Shown: piece after piece, positions 22,681-34,388 of the stretch
How the letters are laid out: each line of letters begins with the position of its first letter
Position numbering within the stretch: the first letter of the stretch is position 1
Origin: Thinopyrum elongatum
Lineage: Eukaryota > Streptophyta > Magnoliopsida > Poales > Poaceae
Assembly: GCA_011799875.1 (NCBI GenBank)
Contig: CM022302.1
Span: 523,418,228-523,482,227, forward strand
Direction: 5' to 3'
DNA: 64,000 bases
Program-made: the position numbers and the translations under genes
The notes under the pieces: generated by a model
Told to the model about the DNA's origin: nothing
What the model saw: the letters and a program-made list of their open reading frames with translations, nothing else
Databases searched by the model: none

Positions 22681-23451
22681 ATGGATCGACTGTTTCCACC
22701 ACGCCCTACGACCCAGCTTTTGCTCCGCACTTGGGCTTGAGATGCCCCTGGGTTTCCAGCTGTCCTGATCGCCCTCCTGACCAGACTGGGTTACCGCTGG
22801 TACCCCGAGTACATGGTCTACGAGGTATACCGCGAGTTTAACCAGGAGCAGTACTATGCTGATGTTCGTATCTATGATCAGCAGAATGACTCAGGCACTG
22901 AGCTACATCTTTTCCACGGTATCGGTGTTACGATTGAGATGGCAGTCCATGATGCCGCCTACTCTGTTGTCGCACGTCTCCGAGGAGAGCACAACGCTAG
23001 CTTGGATGTCTCTGAGTTTTGATACATTCCGTATGCCCCTGCTGGAGATGCTACTGGGTACTACACAGCTATCTGTGCCCCGTACGAGCCTCAACGCTAC
23101 GACCCGCAGATTCTGATTCAGTGCACTCAGGCTCTGGATCGCACTGTTCGGGCTCTTGCTGTCGAGTTGTTCGCCACTCGAGCACGATACTACGATGCTA
23201 TGACACAGTTACTACCAGCTGTTCGTGCAGGGATACATCCGGAGCACATCCTTTACCCAAGCAGGACCGAGATGCCACCAGGGATTGATTGGCCTGCAGT
23301 GGGAGGTCACACACCTGCACGTGGACCTCTTCTTTCAGTTTGAGACCGGGTTCTGCATCATAGTGCACATGGAGCACAAGATCTTTCCGCGACGAACATT
23401 CATCGTCCGCACTTGCAGCTACCCCGTTTCAGTGGTTTTCTCCGACGTTGA
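22681..23451 (+). pseudogene. Tekay leader protein frame, three stops
   Basis: This is the same-length (771 bp) counterpart of the open frame at 7124-7894, with ATG at 22681 after TTTATTTCAG. Three TGA codons occur where the other copy has CGA: in GGGCTTGAGATG (about 22738), GAGTTTTGATAC (about 23020) and CAGTTTGAGACC (about 23340). All three are C-to-T changes at CpG, the usual footprint of cytosine methylation, and there are no indels. No domain is recognised. Confidence 0.7.
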
Positions 23452-23697
23452 TGTAGCCTTTGCTATGTCCCGTTGTGTACTTCCTTACCGCGTGCCTGCG
23501 CGCCGCCTAGCATGTCTAGCTTTTGAATTTGTGACGTTATGCTGTCCGATTGTAACCGACTGTGCATGGATTTGTATGACTTAAATGTCTACTATTAAGC
23601 ATCTATTGCACTATTTAAATATCATCGTGTTACATCATGTTTATGGCTAAACTCTCACAAAAGCTATTGCTAAACTACCCCTGTTGAATTGAGCAGG
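23452..23697 (+). other. Second leader segment before gag
   Basis: AT-rich sequence without a supported frame between the leader frame stop and the gag ATG. Internal region 1 shares only its first ~100 bases before its deletion junction. Confidence 0.6.
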
Positions 23698-24670
23698 ATG
23701 GCTGATAACAATCCACCACCGCCGCCACCGCCTGACTATATGGCAGCTATGATGCAACAGTTTGAACTCAACCGTCAATTCATGACGGGGATTATGGAGC
23801 AGTTCCCTCGTCCCAATGCCAACCAGCAACCACCTTCAATCACACTGCCAGAGTTTGTGCGACTCAACCCGTCGTTCTTCCGCAACACAGTTAATCTGCT
23901 GGATGCCGATGACTGGCTGCATGACATCTTCTATGAGATGGAGTCCGCTGATGTCGCCCCTGCCAGCTATGTCACCTTCGCAACATACTTCCTGAAGGGT
24001 CCCGCATCACAATGGTGGACCACTCACCGACATACCCTACCTCCTGGAACTGTCATCACCTGGGTGGACTTCAAAGCTGCTTTTCGTGCCTGGTATATTC
24101 CTCTATCAAAGCTCAAAAAAAGGCCGAGTTCAAGGCAACAAGACTGTGGAAGTTTATCAGCGCGAGTTCCTTGACTTGTCTCGCTACGCTGAAGAAGACA
24201 TCCCCACTGATGCCCGTAGGCAAGAGAAGTTTCGTGAAGGGCTGCACCATGACATGCAGTTAGCCCTGCTCATCCAAGATTTTCCCGACTTCGCCACCTT
24301 GGTGAACAAGGCCATCATGGTCGAGACTGGTCTGAAGAAGCACAAGGAAGCGACCAGACGCACCCGTGAAGCAGGCTCATCTTCGGGCTCGTCTTCCCAG
24401 AAGCGCCGCATCTGGATTCCACAGAGCATGTATCGTCCAGCAGCTCCAGTGTACAGGCCTGCTTATGCTGCACCTCGTCTGCCTCCTCCACCACCGTGGC
24501 AGCCTCTTCAAGCTCCAGCACCTCTAGCTCCTGCACCCCGTCCAGACAGTGGACTTTCCTCCAAGTGTGGCCAGCCAGGTCACCGTGCTAGAGACTGTTC
24601 TCAGAATCAGAATCAGCTAGCTCTTCCTACTGCTGGCCGTGGTATTGGCCATGGAATTCCTCAGTAGCGT
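23698..24670 (+). pseudogene. Tekay gag, frameshifted
   Basis: It starts ATG at 23698 (MADNNPPPPPPPDYMAAMMQ). The capsid-like region includes LDADDWLHDIFYEME and GPASQWWTTHR. A frameshift occurs at the A7 run 24115-24121, after which the frame continues with VEVYQREFLDLSRYAEEDIP, a proline-rich linker and the zinc knuckle. That knuckle reads SSKCGQPGHRARDC (about 24560-24600): in the CX2CX4HX4C pattern the first Cys is Ser, so zinc binding is probably lost. The frame then meets TAG (24665-24667) in what looks like a continuous gag-pol frame. Gag would package element RNA; this copy cannot make a full protein. Confidence 0.88.
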
Positions 24671-27600
24671 AACAACAATGCCAGACCTTCTTATGGTCGT
24701 GGACAGTACTACCACGTCAACATGTCTGAAGCTCCGGATCAACCAGATACTGTGATGGGTACACTTCTCGTTAATTCAGTACCAGCATCTATTTTATTTG
24801 ATTCAGGAGCATCGCATTCATTCATGTCAGATAAATTCGCACTCATGCATGAAGTTAAATGTGATATGCTACCCCATAAGCTACGAGTAAACACTCCCGC
24901 GGGACACTGTCACACCTCCTTGGTTAGTCCCGATGTCGTGATTAATATTGAAGGGTTGGAGTTCCGAGCATCCCCCATTATTCTCAACTCTTCTGATATT
25001 GATCTTATTCTAAGAATGGATTGGTTGAAGGCTCACTACGCCTCAATCAATTGTGCCACGAAGGTTGTTCACCTCCTACACCCATCAGATCAGATAGTAA
25101 ACTATCATGCTCACCTCACTCAGAATGCCGAGGCTCAAATTTATGCCTTGAATGCGCTGAACGCTTCTCCGCTTGAGGGGATCGAAAACATTCCAGTCGT
25201 CTATGACTTCCAGGATGTTTTCCCAGAAGAACTTCCAGGAATACCCCCTACTAAAGCTGTCGAGTTTGTCATAGACTTGAAGCCTGGCACCACTCCTATT
25301 GCGAAGCGTCCCTACAAGATGCCTCCGCATCACCTTCTCGAGCTTAAGGAAGAGATTGATAAGTCACTTAAGAAGGGTTTCATCTGCCCTAGTTCCTCTG
25401 CCTGGGGAGCACCTTCTCTCTTTGTCAAGAAGAAAGATGGTACGAATAGGCTGGTCCAAGATTACCGACCTATCAACCAGGCAACCATTCAGAATAAATA
25501 TCCGCTTCCCCGGATCAATGATTTATATGATCAACTTGCTGGATCTTCGGTGTTCTCTAAACTCGACTTGAGGTTGGGTTATCACCAGATCCGTGTCCGC
25601 GAAGACGATATTTCGAAGACTGCCTTCGTTACCCGTTATGGCTCTTATGAATATACTATCATGTCATTTGGCCTAATGAATGCTCCAGCTACGCTCTCCC
25701 GCCTAATGAATTACATATTCATGGATTACCTCGACAAGTTCGTCGTGGTTTATCTGGATGATATTCTGGTCTATTCGAAGAATAAGGAAGAACATGCTGA
25801 ACATCTTCGCCTTGTTCTGGAGAGACTTCGAGAGCACAAGTTATATGCCAAGTACTCTAAGTGTGAATTCTGGCTTTCTGAAGTAACCTATCTTGGACAT
25901 GTGATTTCCAAGGACAGTATCACCATTAACCCGGAGCGTGTTTAGGCTATTCTTGACTGGACTCCTCCGAAGAATGCCAAGCAAGTAAGAAGTTTTCTCG
26001 GACTTGCAAGTTATTGCCGCCGATTCGTCGAGAACTTTTCCAAGATTGCCAAGCCCCTGACTAATCTGCTTCACAAAGGCGTTAAGTTTGAGTGGACAGA
26101 AAATGTCAGGAAAGTTTCCAGACCCTCAAGGACAAGCTAACTTCTGCTCCAGTGCTTGCTTCTCCAGATTCCCGCAAAGACTTTGTGATTTTCTGCGACG
26201 CCTCTCGTCAAGGATTAGGCTGTGTCCTAATGCAAGAGCGAAGGGTAATTGCATATGCTTCACGACAATTGCGTCCGCATGAAGAAAACTATCCAGTGCA
26301 TGACCTCGAACTTGCTGCTGTGATTTATGCTTTGAAACAGTGGCGACATTACCTTCTTGGTAACCGGTGCGAGATATATACTGATCATCAAAGCTTGAAG
26401 TATTTGTTTACTCAGCCGGAACTCAATCTCCATCAGCAGCGATGGTTGGAAACAATTACGGACTATGACTGTGGTATTTCTTATACCCCCGGCAAGGCCA
26501 ATGTGATGGCTGATGCCTTGAGCCGCAAGTCCTATTGCAACAACCTCATGGTTAAGCAAGCTCAACCCCATCTTTATGAAGAACTGCGCAAGTTGAACCT
26601 CTGTATCGTCCCGCAAGGTTCTCTTAATAACCTTGTGGTACAGCCAGATCTTGAGAAAGCTGTTAAGATTGCGCAAGCTAAAGATGCTGAAATTGGTCTG
26701 ATGAAGAAAGAACTTCACCTTGAGAAGTACAGGGATTTCTCGATTGCTGAAGATGGAACCTTGTATTTCAGAGACCGCATTGTGGTACCTCGCTTCGAGC
26801 TTATGACTGACAAAGTCATGAAGGAGGCCCATGATACACCGCTGTCCATCCATCCGGGTAGCACTAAGATGTATCGTGATCTTCGTCAAAGGTACTGGTG
26901 GTCTAAAATGAAGCAGGATATTGCTCGATATGTTGCTGAATGTGACGTTTGCCGTCGCGTGAAGGCAGAACATCAGAAGCCTGCTGGAATTCTTCAACCA
27001 CTTCCTATTCCTTTGTGGAAATGGGATAAGGTGCAAATAGATTTCATTATTGCTCTTCCCAAGTCACAAAAGGGTCACGATGCTATTCTTGTTGTTGTCG
27101 ACCAACTTTCCAAAGTTGCACACTTTCTACCTGTCAAGGAGAGTATCACTGCTAGTCAGTTAGCAGAGTTATACATCTCCAGAATTGTTTCACTCCACGG
27201 AATTCCGAAGGAGATCAGTTCGGATCGTGGCGGTCTATTCACTTCCAAGTTCTGGGAAAGTTTTCAAGAAGCCATGGGAACTCATATTACCTGGAGTTCA
27301 GCTTATCACCCTCAATCCCAAGGCCAAGTTGAGCGAGTTAACCAAGTGCTTGAAGATATGCTTCGGGCTTGTGTTATATCCTTCGGTAAGAAGTGGGAAG
27401 AATCTCTCCCATATGCCAAATTCTCTTATAATAACAGCTATCAAGCCAGCTTAAAAATGGCCCCCTTCGAAGTGCTTTACGGACGTAAGTGTCGAACCCC
27501 TCTGAATTGGTCAGAAACTGTGGAACGACCACTCATGGGACCGGACATTATCCAACACGCCGAAGAAAACGTCCGTATTGTCCGTGAAAATCTCAAGGCG

Positions 27601-28089
27601 GCTCAGGACCGCCAGAAGAGCAACTATGATCGCAAACGATGGGGCTTGACCTATCAACCAGGTGATCAAGCTTATCTTCGTGTCACTCCTATGAAGGGCA
27701 CCCGTCGTTTCGGAATCAAGGGCAAGCTAGCTCCACGCTACATCTGTCCCTTTCGCATTGTTGCTAGACGTGGATAGGTGGCATATAAATTGGAGTTGCC
27801 ACCGCAATTCTCTCATATCCACGATGTCTTCCACGTGTCGCAACTTCGTAAATGCTTCAAGGAATCCCCTCACCGAGCAGTGGATCATGAAATGCTCGAA
27901 TTGCAAGATGATCTTTCATATAAGGAGCATCCCATCCGCATCCTCGACGAAGATGAACATCAAACTCGTCGGAAGACAACCAAGTTCCTTAAAGTGCAGT
28001 GGTCGAATCACTAAGAAGATGAAGCCACTTGGGAACGCGAGGATCATCTTCGGGAAGAATATCCAGACCTCTTTCCTTCTACCTCCTAA
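24671..28089 (+). pseudogene. Tekay pol: protease, RT, RNase H, integrase, chromodomain
   Basis: Domains in order: protease with FDSGASHSF (about 24797-24823); RT with [30 protein letters not shown] and YLDD (about 25752-25763); RNase H with FCDASRQG, ELAAVIYALK, TDHQSLKYL and ADALSR (about 26190-26525); integrase with YVAECDVCRRVK, D in QIDFIIALP, D in SSDRGGLF and E in GQVERVNQ (about 26840-27350); then a chromodomain (SYKEHPIRILDED, KFLKVQWSNH) ending at 28087-28089. The catalytic residues are all present. Breaks: TAG at 25943-25945, a 1-nt loss in the A-run near 26098-26102, TAG at 27775-27777 and TAA at about 28012-28014. The chromodomain would direct integration to chromatin. Confidence 0.9.
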
Positions 28090-28127
28090 ATTCTCGGGAC
28101 GAGAATTTCTTTTAGAGGAGGAGAATT

Positions 28128-31100
28128 TGTAACACCCCTGTGTAATAAGCACTGTGACACCCTGCTAATATTGCCAAGTCAATCCCATTTGCAGAGCTTG
28201 ATCATATTGGTTAAACAAAACAATTCAAATTTCTCTCTGGAAATCAACTCAAATTCAACGTGCAAAATAAATTTACTCAAACCCTATTGGAAAAATGTTC
28301 ACCTTTTAGCAAATAATCAAAAACTATTTTCTGTTAAGGAACACAACATCATCATTATAGCAAAAGGGTATTAGCAATTGAAACAGTGCCAAAAGGAGCA
28401 TTCTAAATGCCATATTCATTTTTGAAAATTCCAAAATGAATTCAAAACTCTCCAAGCTTTTTGTGGCAGTGCCAGCCATTGCCTAGTATTTAACTTGGCA
28501 ATTCACAAATTTTACAAAAGTCAAATGGGCTTACAAATAAAATGTAACAAAAAAGAATAAAAGAAAACAGAAAAGTAAAAAGAAAAGAGGCACTGTGCAC
28601 TGGGCCTAAGTGCACAGTGCCCCGATACAGCCCATCGGCCCAACTCCCCTCCTCTCTCTCCTGTGTGTCGTCGTGCCCGTGGGCGAGCGCACGCGCGCCG
28701 GCGAGGCGTCGACACGCCGACGCCCACCGACGCCCCACCGACGAGGGGATAAGGCCCCAGCCTCGTCCATCCCCCCTTCCTCCTCCTCGTCATTCCTCCC
28801 CCTTCCTCTTCGCCCCTCCTCGCTCGGATCTGACACTCCCGAGCGCCACCGCCGCTGCACCTCCGTCGACTCCGCGGCCACCGGCGTCCTCGCGAGCCAC
28901 CATCGTGCCTGGAAGGAGCGTCGTGCTCGACCACGTCGTCTGGCGCTGCCCGTTGAAGCCAGGGACCTCTGCACTGAGCCCCACAGCCTCGTCTTCTTCC
29001 TCGGATCACCGGCGCGCCTCCGACGAACCGCGCCGTTCTGCTGCTACTAAACCGTCACGGGCCTACGTGAGTGCCACACGGTGAGCCTCTCCGCCCCTTG
29101 CTTCTCCTCATTGGCCCCCTAGTGCCCCGTAGCTAGCCGTCTTCGTCACCACGATCTGATGTCCGCCATTGCCGGCGTTGAGCTCGGTACAGAGCAGCCC
29201 GAGCCACTCCGCCTTGCCCCACGTGCTCCTGGCGTCCGTAGAGATCCGCCTAGCCGCGTAACTCACTCGGAAATGGCCCGGAGCCGCGAATCCGACCACA
29301 CCCGTATACCACCGCCGTCTTCCCTCGACGCCGGCGATGTTTCCGGCCACGACAGGCCGCGCCACCACTCGCGTTGGATGCGGCGTGTCCTCCTCGTTCG
29401 AACGCGCCTCGCCGCGCTTGTTTTGGCTTGCTGTGGCCGAAATCCGACGCGCGCCCAAGCCCTCCACTGTGTTTTCAGGTCACCGACGGTGAGACGCCGG
29501 CCACCGCCACGCTGGCTGGCCTGGGGCCACCCCAGAGCCACTGACAGTGGGCCCCACTGGCCCCGTTGACTGGTTTGACCAGTCAACGCGCTGACGTGGC
29601 GGCCTTATGTCACTGTCAAGCGGGCCCCACTGCATAATTAGATTGATTAAACATTTTATAAATAAAACTTAATTAGTTACGCTAATGAGTCTATGACAGG
29701 TGGGGCCTGTTAGTTAAACAACCCTGTTTAGTTTAGAATTAAACTCTGTTAACTAACAGAGGCTGACATGTGGGTGGGACCCACATGTCAGGTTTGACCT
29801 GGTCGGCTGACCAACTGACTGCTGATGTCAGCATTGCATTATGCTGACATCATATTTCCTTTTCTGTTAAATTGAATAATTCCAGAAAATCATTTAAATC
29901 TTTGAAAATTAATAACTTTTAAACCGTAGCTCGGATTGTATAACTTTGTACATGAAAGTTGCTCAGAACGACGAGACGAATCTGATCGTGTCATCTGTTT
30001 CCATGTCAGGATCCCCTATGTAGAAGAACTCGTAACTTTGAGCCCGATTCCGGTAGATGAATAGTGCACACATACCGGTTAATAAATCCCACGTTAACTC
30101 TAAAATAGCTAAAATGACCTAGATGCATCTTTAGGCAACCCTGCACTGCATCCTAGGCATAGCATGCTCCGTGTTGCATTATTTGTCGTGTATTTATATG
30201 TTTCCTCCCCCTCTTCTCTCTCGATTGATCCCGACGCCGACGTATCTCCTGAGACCGACGTAGCTCCGGAGTACGACTACGTCCCCGACGACACCATTGA
30301 CGACCTTTCCCTTGCCGCAGAGCAACCAGGCAAGCACCCCCTTTTTTGAACATGCCTATATCGCCTATTCTCTTCTCTCTTATGCTTGCATTAGAATTGC
30401 TGCTGTTACTGTTATCCTATATCTACTGCATAGCCTGTTTATTGTAACCTGCTTTGTTACCTTCCTGCTTATCCTAAACTGCTTAGTATAGGCTGGGTAG
30501 AGACCCATCAGAGACCCCGACTTTATCCCGATTGCCCCGCTGGATTATCAGAAGACCCGATCAACGGGATTGAAGACCAGGCCCCGGCACCGCACATCAC
30601 TTCCCCCTTAGTTGCCGACACTACTGGGTTACTATCGAGTGCCGAGGGTGATACCTCGTCAGCACTTCTGATGATAACCTTGTAGGTTAGTTAATCGGTC
30701 ATGGTCAGCGAGGGTGATTCCTCCTACACCACCCCCGATAACGACATCGTCGAGCAACTTCTCAAGTGTGGACCTCGAGGGTGATTCCTCCTTCGTTCAC
30801 CTTGACGGTAACATCAGAGGGAATTCCATCGAGGGTGATTGCTCAGGGTTCCCCTTGCTGTTAGACACACAGTTACTATGGTTACTATGACTTTACACTG
30901 AACCATGATACTAAAGATGGTTCGGCCCTGAGGGGTACCCGCGCGAGCTTAATTACGAGTGATGTGGAATCGGGTGAACCTGGAGGGTGCCCGAGAGTTG
31001 AACATGAGGCGTGGCCGGGCATTCTTAGCCCTTGCTGCAAGTCCTCGAGATGGGGCGACGGGGTCACATCGATCGTGAGTCTCTGCTCGTTACCACGCGC

Positions 31101-32322
31101 TCCTAATCCACTAACGGTTTGGATATTTGATCCGAGGGGCCTCTGGCCTGTTAGCACTAACCATCATGTGGGCATAGTATCGGCATTCTGCGTTGTATAC
31201 TTCAGCCGGAGCTTAATAGACGTCAGCAACTGAGCGGCACACACTGGGTTGGACTGGGAACGCAACCGCACTTGTATAAGGGGTTGCTAGGTCTGCTCAC
31301 CGGCGGTGCACGTAACGTGCAAGAGTTCCCGGGGCGATGGCCCAAGACCCCTGGGGGCATAGGTTAGTCCGGCGTGCTGACCTCTCTGTTAAGTATTCGG
31401 TCGGGTTGTGGCGTATCGTTTGGCCGAGGCTGGGCATGACCCAGTAAAGTGTGTCCGGCCAGAGTTAAGCGAGCGTGGTGGGTAAGTTGGTGCACCCTTG
31501 CAGGGAAGAAAACATCTATCGATAGCCTGTCCTACGGTAATGGACACTCGGAGTTGTATCCCGATCAGTACAACTAGAACTTCAGATGATAACTGGATAG
31601 TATGGCTCTGGGATTGCTTTCTCGCAGGGAGTCGAGAAAGGATCTCTGGGCGAGGTTGATAATACTACTACTACTTTACATTATGCTACTCTGCACTCTT
31701 CTAATGCTGCAAGACCGCTGAAGATGTTGAAGATGCTAGTCTTCGATAGGACCAGGCCTTCCCTTCTATTCTGGCATTTTTGCAGCCCAGTCCATATATA
31801 CAGCCTCCCTTTGATAATGTTGCATATGTAGTGTAGATCCTTGCTTGCTGAGTACTTCGGATGAGTACTCACGTTTGCTTTGCTTTCTTTTTCTCCCCAT
31901 ATCCAATTGGTGCATCCAGATGACGGTGCCCCTGAGTTAGCTGCCCCCGCCGATGGCTACTATTACTACCCGCCCGGCGAGTACTACTACGAGGAGCCGA
32001 CCGACGACCAGGAGTAGGATCAGAGGGTCCTAGGCAGGAGGCCTACGCCTTTCAATTGTAGTATTTTATTTTGCCCCGCCTTTCTAAAGGCTTATCTCTA
32101 TTTCTGTAATATATCTGTACCCAGATATCTGATGCTTCCGCTGACGCTTGAATGCCATCGAGCTATGTATTCGAGCCCTCGGGGCCCTGGCTTGTAATAT
32201 AAAGCTTGTATGACTTTATTTATGTTTTAGAGTTGTGTTGTGATATCTTCAAGTGAGTCCTTAGGCTTAATCGTGTGCTTTTGCGTGTATGGTTAGTGCA
32301 CGATTAAACTGGGGTCGTCACA
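28128..32322 (+). repeat. Tekay LTR 3 (4,195 bp)
   Basis: It runs from TGTAACACCC to CGTCACA and is followed by duplication GGCCG (32323-32327) rather than a PBS, so it is the outer 3' LTR. It shares with LTR 1 the sequence missing from LTR 2 near 28707-28740. Exon 2 of the LTR-borne frame is intact (31920-32017), but the acceptor before exon 1 is changed from GATAGAC to GATTGAT (about 30225). Confidence 0.93.
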
Positions 32323-32327
32323 GGCCG

Positions 32328-33005
32328 CAGCTCAAACCGACCATTAAAACGCGTCTTCCGCGAACTGTAAACCGCGTTTTCAGTTTCACGATTTAAGGGG
32401 TCTGCTAGGGATGCTCTTACCCTCTAGCACACATTTTGTAATAACTTGTGATGGCCGCGCTTTGAGTAATGCATTTAGGTGGGAACCCTCTTCCCTATGA
32501 TTTAAAATAAAAACAATGATTGCGGTAGATCTTCAGATTTCCTGCAACGTGTCACTCGTGTATTTGCAATAAACAACACATGAAGTCCCAGCTTGACAAA
32601 AAATATACTCCCTCCATTCCAGCGAATAAAGTGCAAGTTTTTAAATTTTAATTTATAACCATTTTTCATTTGAGATATTTTTTTTGACCATTAATTTGTT
32701 TATCAAATTAATTTAACCAATTCCCTCAGAAAATTAATTTAACCAATCCCCTCAGAAAATTAATTAAAAAAATCAAATACTAGTATGAGTCAAAGTCATT
32801 TCTCTTCTTAAAAAATTGAGGGGATATAAAATTATTATTAAAAAAGGTACAAGTGATTACTTGGGCAGATGCCCTGAAGCCCATGCCGAAAATCTGGGCC
32901 CATGAAAGGTAGCCACTATCCCCTCAAAAAAATATGAAAGGTAGCCACTAATGCGGCCTGCAGTCTGGTCGGCTCCCAAATTTAGACCGCCGCAGTCCAC
33001 TCTAA
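32328..33005. other. Flank between Tekay locus and Harbinger-type element
   Basis: This continues the left flank across the Tekay insertion. It is AT-rich with no supported gene. Direct repeats are visible: AATTTAACCAATTCCCTCAG and a near copy (about 32705-32757), and TATGAAAGGTAGCCACTA twice (about 32902-32950). Confidence 0.55.
32608..32824. mobile_element. Possible Stowaway-like MITE, degenerate
   Basis: The left end CTCCCTCCATTCCAG after TA (32606-32607) matches the common grass Stowaway/Mariner terminal motif. The right end GAGGGGA followed by TA (32825-32826) is a weak partner. Size and AT-richness fit a MITE, but the inverted repeat is poor. Confidence 0.3.
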
Positions 33006-33177
33006 GAGCAACTCCAACTGGGTTACCCATTTCGTACGTCCATGTCCGTTTAGATCGCCGCGGACAAAAGCGTGAGCCCAACGCAGCGACCCAAACCCAA
33101 AATGCGTCTGCTTCATGTCTGCGTCGACGGATTTCAGACCCAAAATTGGGCCTAAAATGCGTCGGCGCGAACAAGGA

Positions 33178-33500
33178 TGTCGTGGGGGATCACGATCACC
33201 TATGGGGTCATGAGCCCCTTTGTGGTTCGGCAAGGGGGGAGATCACGTTGCACAAAGAGCAGAAGCCATGGAACAACACGACGATGGTGACTCTGGTGGT
33301 TTTTACCCAGGTTCGGGCCGCTGGATAGCGTAAAACCCTACTCCAATTTTGCTAGATTGAGTGGAGGAACACGACGAGCATGCAGCGCTCAAGCCCGACA
33401 AGGGTGCCTCGGTGGGAGCGACTACGCGCGTACAAGTGTGTGAGGCTCCCAATCCTTTGTTAGGTCGCCTTGGACCTCCTTTTATAGCTTAAGGGGTAAC
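33178..33500 (-). mobile_element. LTR-like fragment, minus strand
   Basis: On the minus strand the sequence runs from a TATA-like CTATAAAAGG (about 33480-33489) through GTAGGGTTTTACGC and ends CCCCCACGACA at 33178, like the R-U5 end of an LTR. No matching 5-bp duplication or LTR start was found to the right, so it is either truncated or misjudged. Confidence 0.35.
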
Positions 33501-34043
33501 CACAATGGCAAAACAGTCTTTATCTATTGATTAGATAGCCAACAGTGCTATCATACCTAACTCTGGCAGTTAAGACAAAGTGCATTAAATGCACTGCTAG
33601 GTGTCATGCAGGGGCTGGAAGCCCGGCAGGCCACCACCGCTCCACCGCACAGCGACGCAAATCACTTATCAGTGCGGTGTCGAGCCCCCAAGTGATTAAG
33701 TGGCCTCTGCTAAGCACGTGGCGGCCCGTTGGAAGACAAGGTTTATCCAAATGACACCAGTCCAGAGGCATGTCAAGATGATAAGCGGACACGTCGCGCA
33801 TCCCCTCGGTGTCCGCCGCGACCCCACATGTCGGCCGGCCAACCACCGCACGCTGTCGTAATTAACACGGCCGCCTACTGAGGGCCCGCCTTGCAGTGTT
33901 TGGAAGGGCAGTGTGCCCATCCTTTTTAATGGAAGCGTGCGGCGGGCCAGCCTCATCCACTTTCTGTCCACATCAAACCACCATTGCTCCCTCATCGGCG
34001 ACCAGTAAACCCTAGCCAGCCAGCTCGAAACCCCTAGCAAGCC
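33501..34043. other. GC-rich interval, no gene seen
   Basis: It contains short runs such as AAGTGATTAAGTGGCC and CCAGCCTCATCC but no supported frame. It may be the upstream (U3) part of the LTR-like fragment or the promoter of the broken frame at 34044. Confidence 0.4.
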
Positions 34044-34285
34044 ATGGGCTTCTTCAGCGGGAAGGGGAAGGGGAGGTTCAGCGCCGGCGTGAGCTCTTCC
34101 CACGGGCTCCCTTTGCCGTCGCCGTCGGCTAGATGCGGCACACCACCGTCGGAGTGAGAGCAGTTGTAGATACCAGTCCACCAGACGCGGTGGCACTGGG
34201 AGTACCACCAGCCCTTGTAGTATCCGGATGTAAACCTGCCGCACGGCTGGCATCTGGACGCGCAACGCACCCCTTTTCCGGTCGA
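34044..34285 (+). pseudogene. Broken reading frame MGFFSGKGKG, function unknown
   Basis: ATG at 34044 opens MGFFSGKGKGRFSAGVSSSH. The frame is then interrupted by three stops (TGA after PPSE, TAG after EQL, TAG after YHQPL) but reads sensibly between them, for example IPVHQTRWHWEYHQPL and DVNLPHGWHLD. That is the look of a decayed coding sequence rather than chance. I recall similar hypothetical proteins in wheat annotations but cannot name a function. A host gene fragment captured by Harbinger element A, or the gag of an unclassified element, would fit. Confidence 0.35.
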
Positions 34286-34388
34286 CGGTTGACCGGCCAT
34301 TTATGTATATTATGCTTTATTAAGTTTTTTTCGTCCATGTGGGTAAAATGGATATGCCTCCCGTTGGGTGCACCTCCAAATCAAAAAG

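Larger units (their letters stand above)
2533..32322 (+). mobile_element. Composite Tekay/Del-type chromovirus (Ty3-gypsy) with three LTRs and two internal regions
   Basis: LTRs at 2533-6731, 18125-22287 and 28128-32322 surround internal region 1 (6732-18124) and internal region 2 (22288-28127). Each LTR starts TGTAACACCC and ends CGTCACA. The first two are followed by a PBS complementary to initiator Met-tRNA; the second and third are preceded by the polypurine tract AGAGGAGGAGAATT. The domain order gag, protease (DSGA), RT (YLDD), RNase H, integrase, chromodomain and the very long LTRs point to the Tekay/Del lineage. One 5-bp duplication, GGCCG, flanks the whole locus, so it behaves as one insertion later expanded by recombination. 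A complete copia element is nested in internal region 1. All genes are damaged. Confidence 0.9.

Noticed and set aside
24115..24121. A7 run as a programmed frameshift site between gag halves
   Set aside because: The shift falls inside gag, not at a gag-pol border, and gag C-terminus and pol share a frame. Random decay is simpler.
26260..27036. 258-codon minus-strand frame opposite RNase H/integrase of Tekay internal region 2
   Set aside because: It is antisense to a clearly recognised pol region, and the counterpart in region 1 is present only because of the shared sequence.
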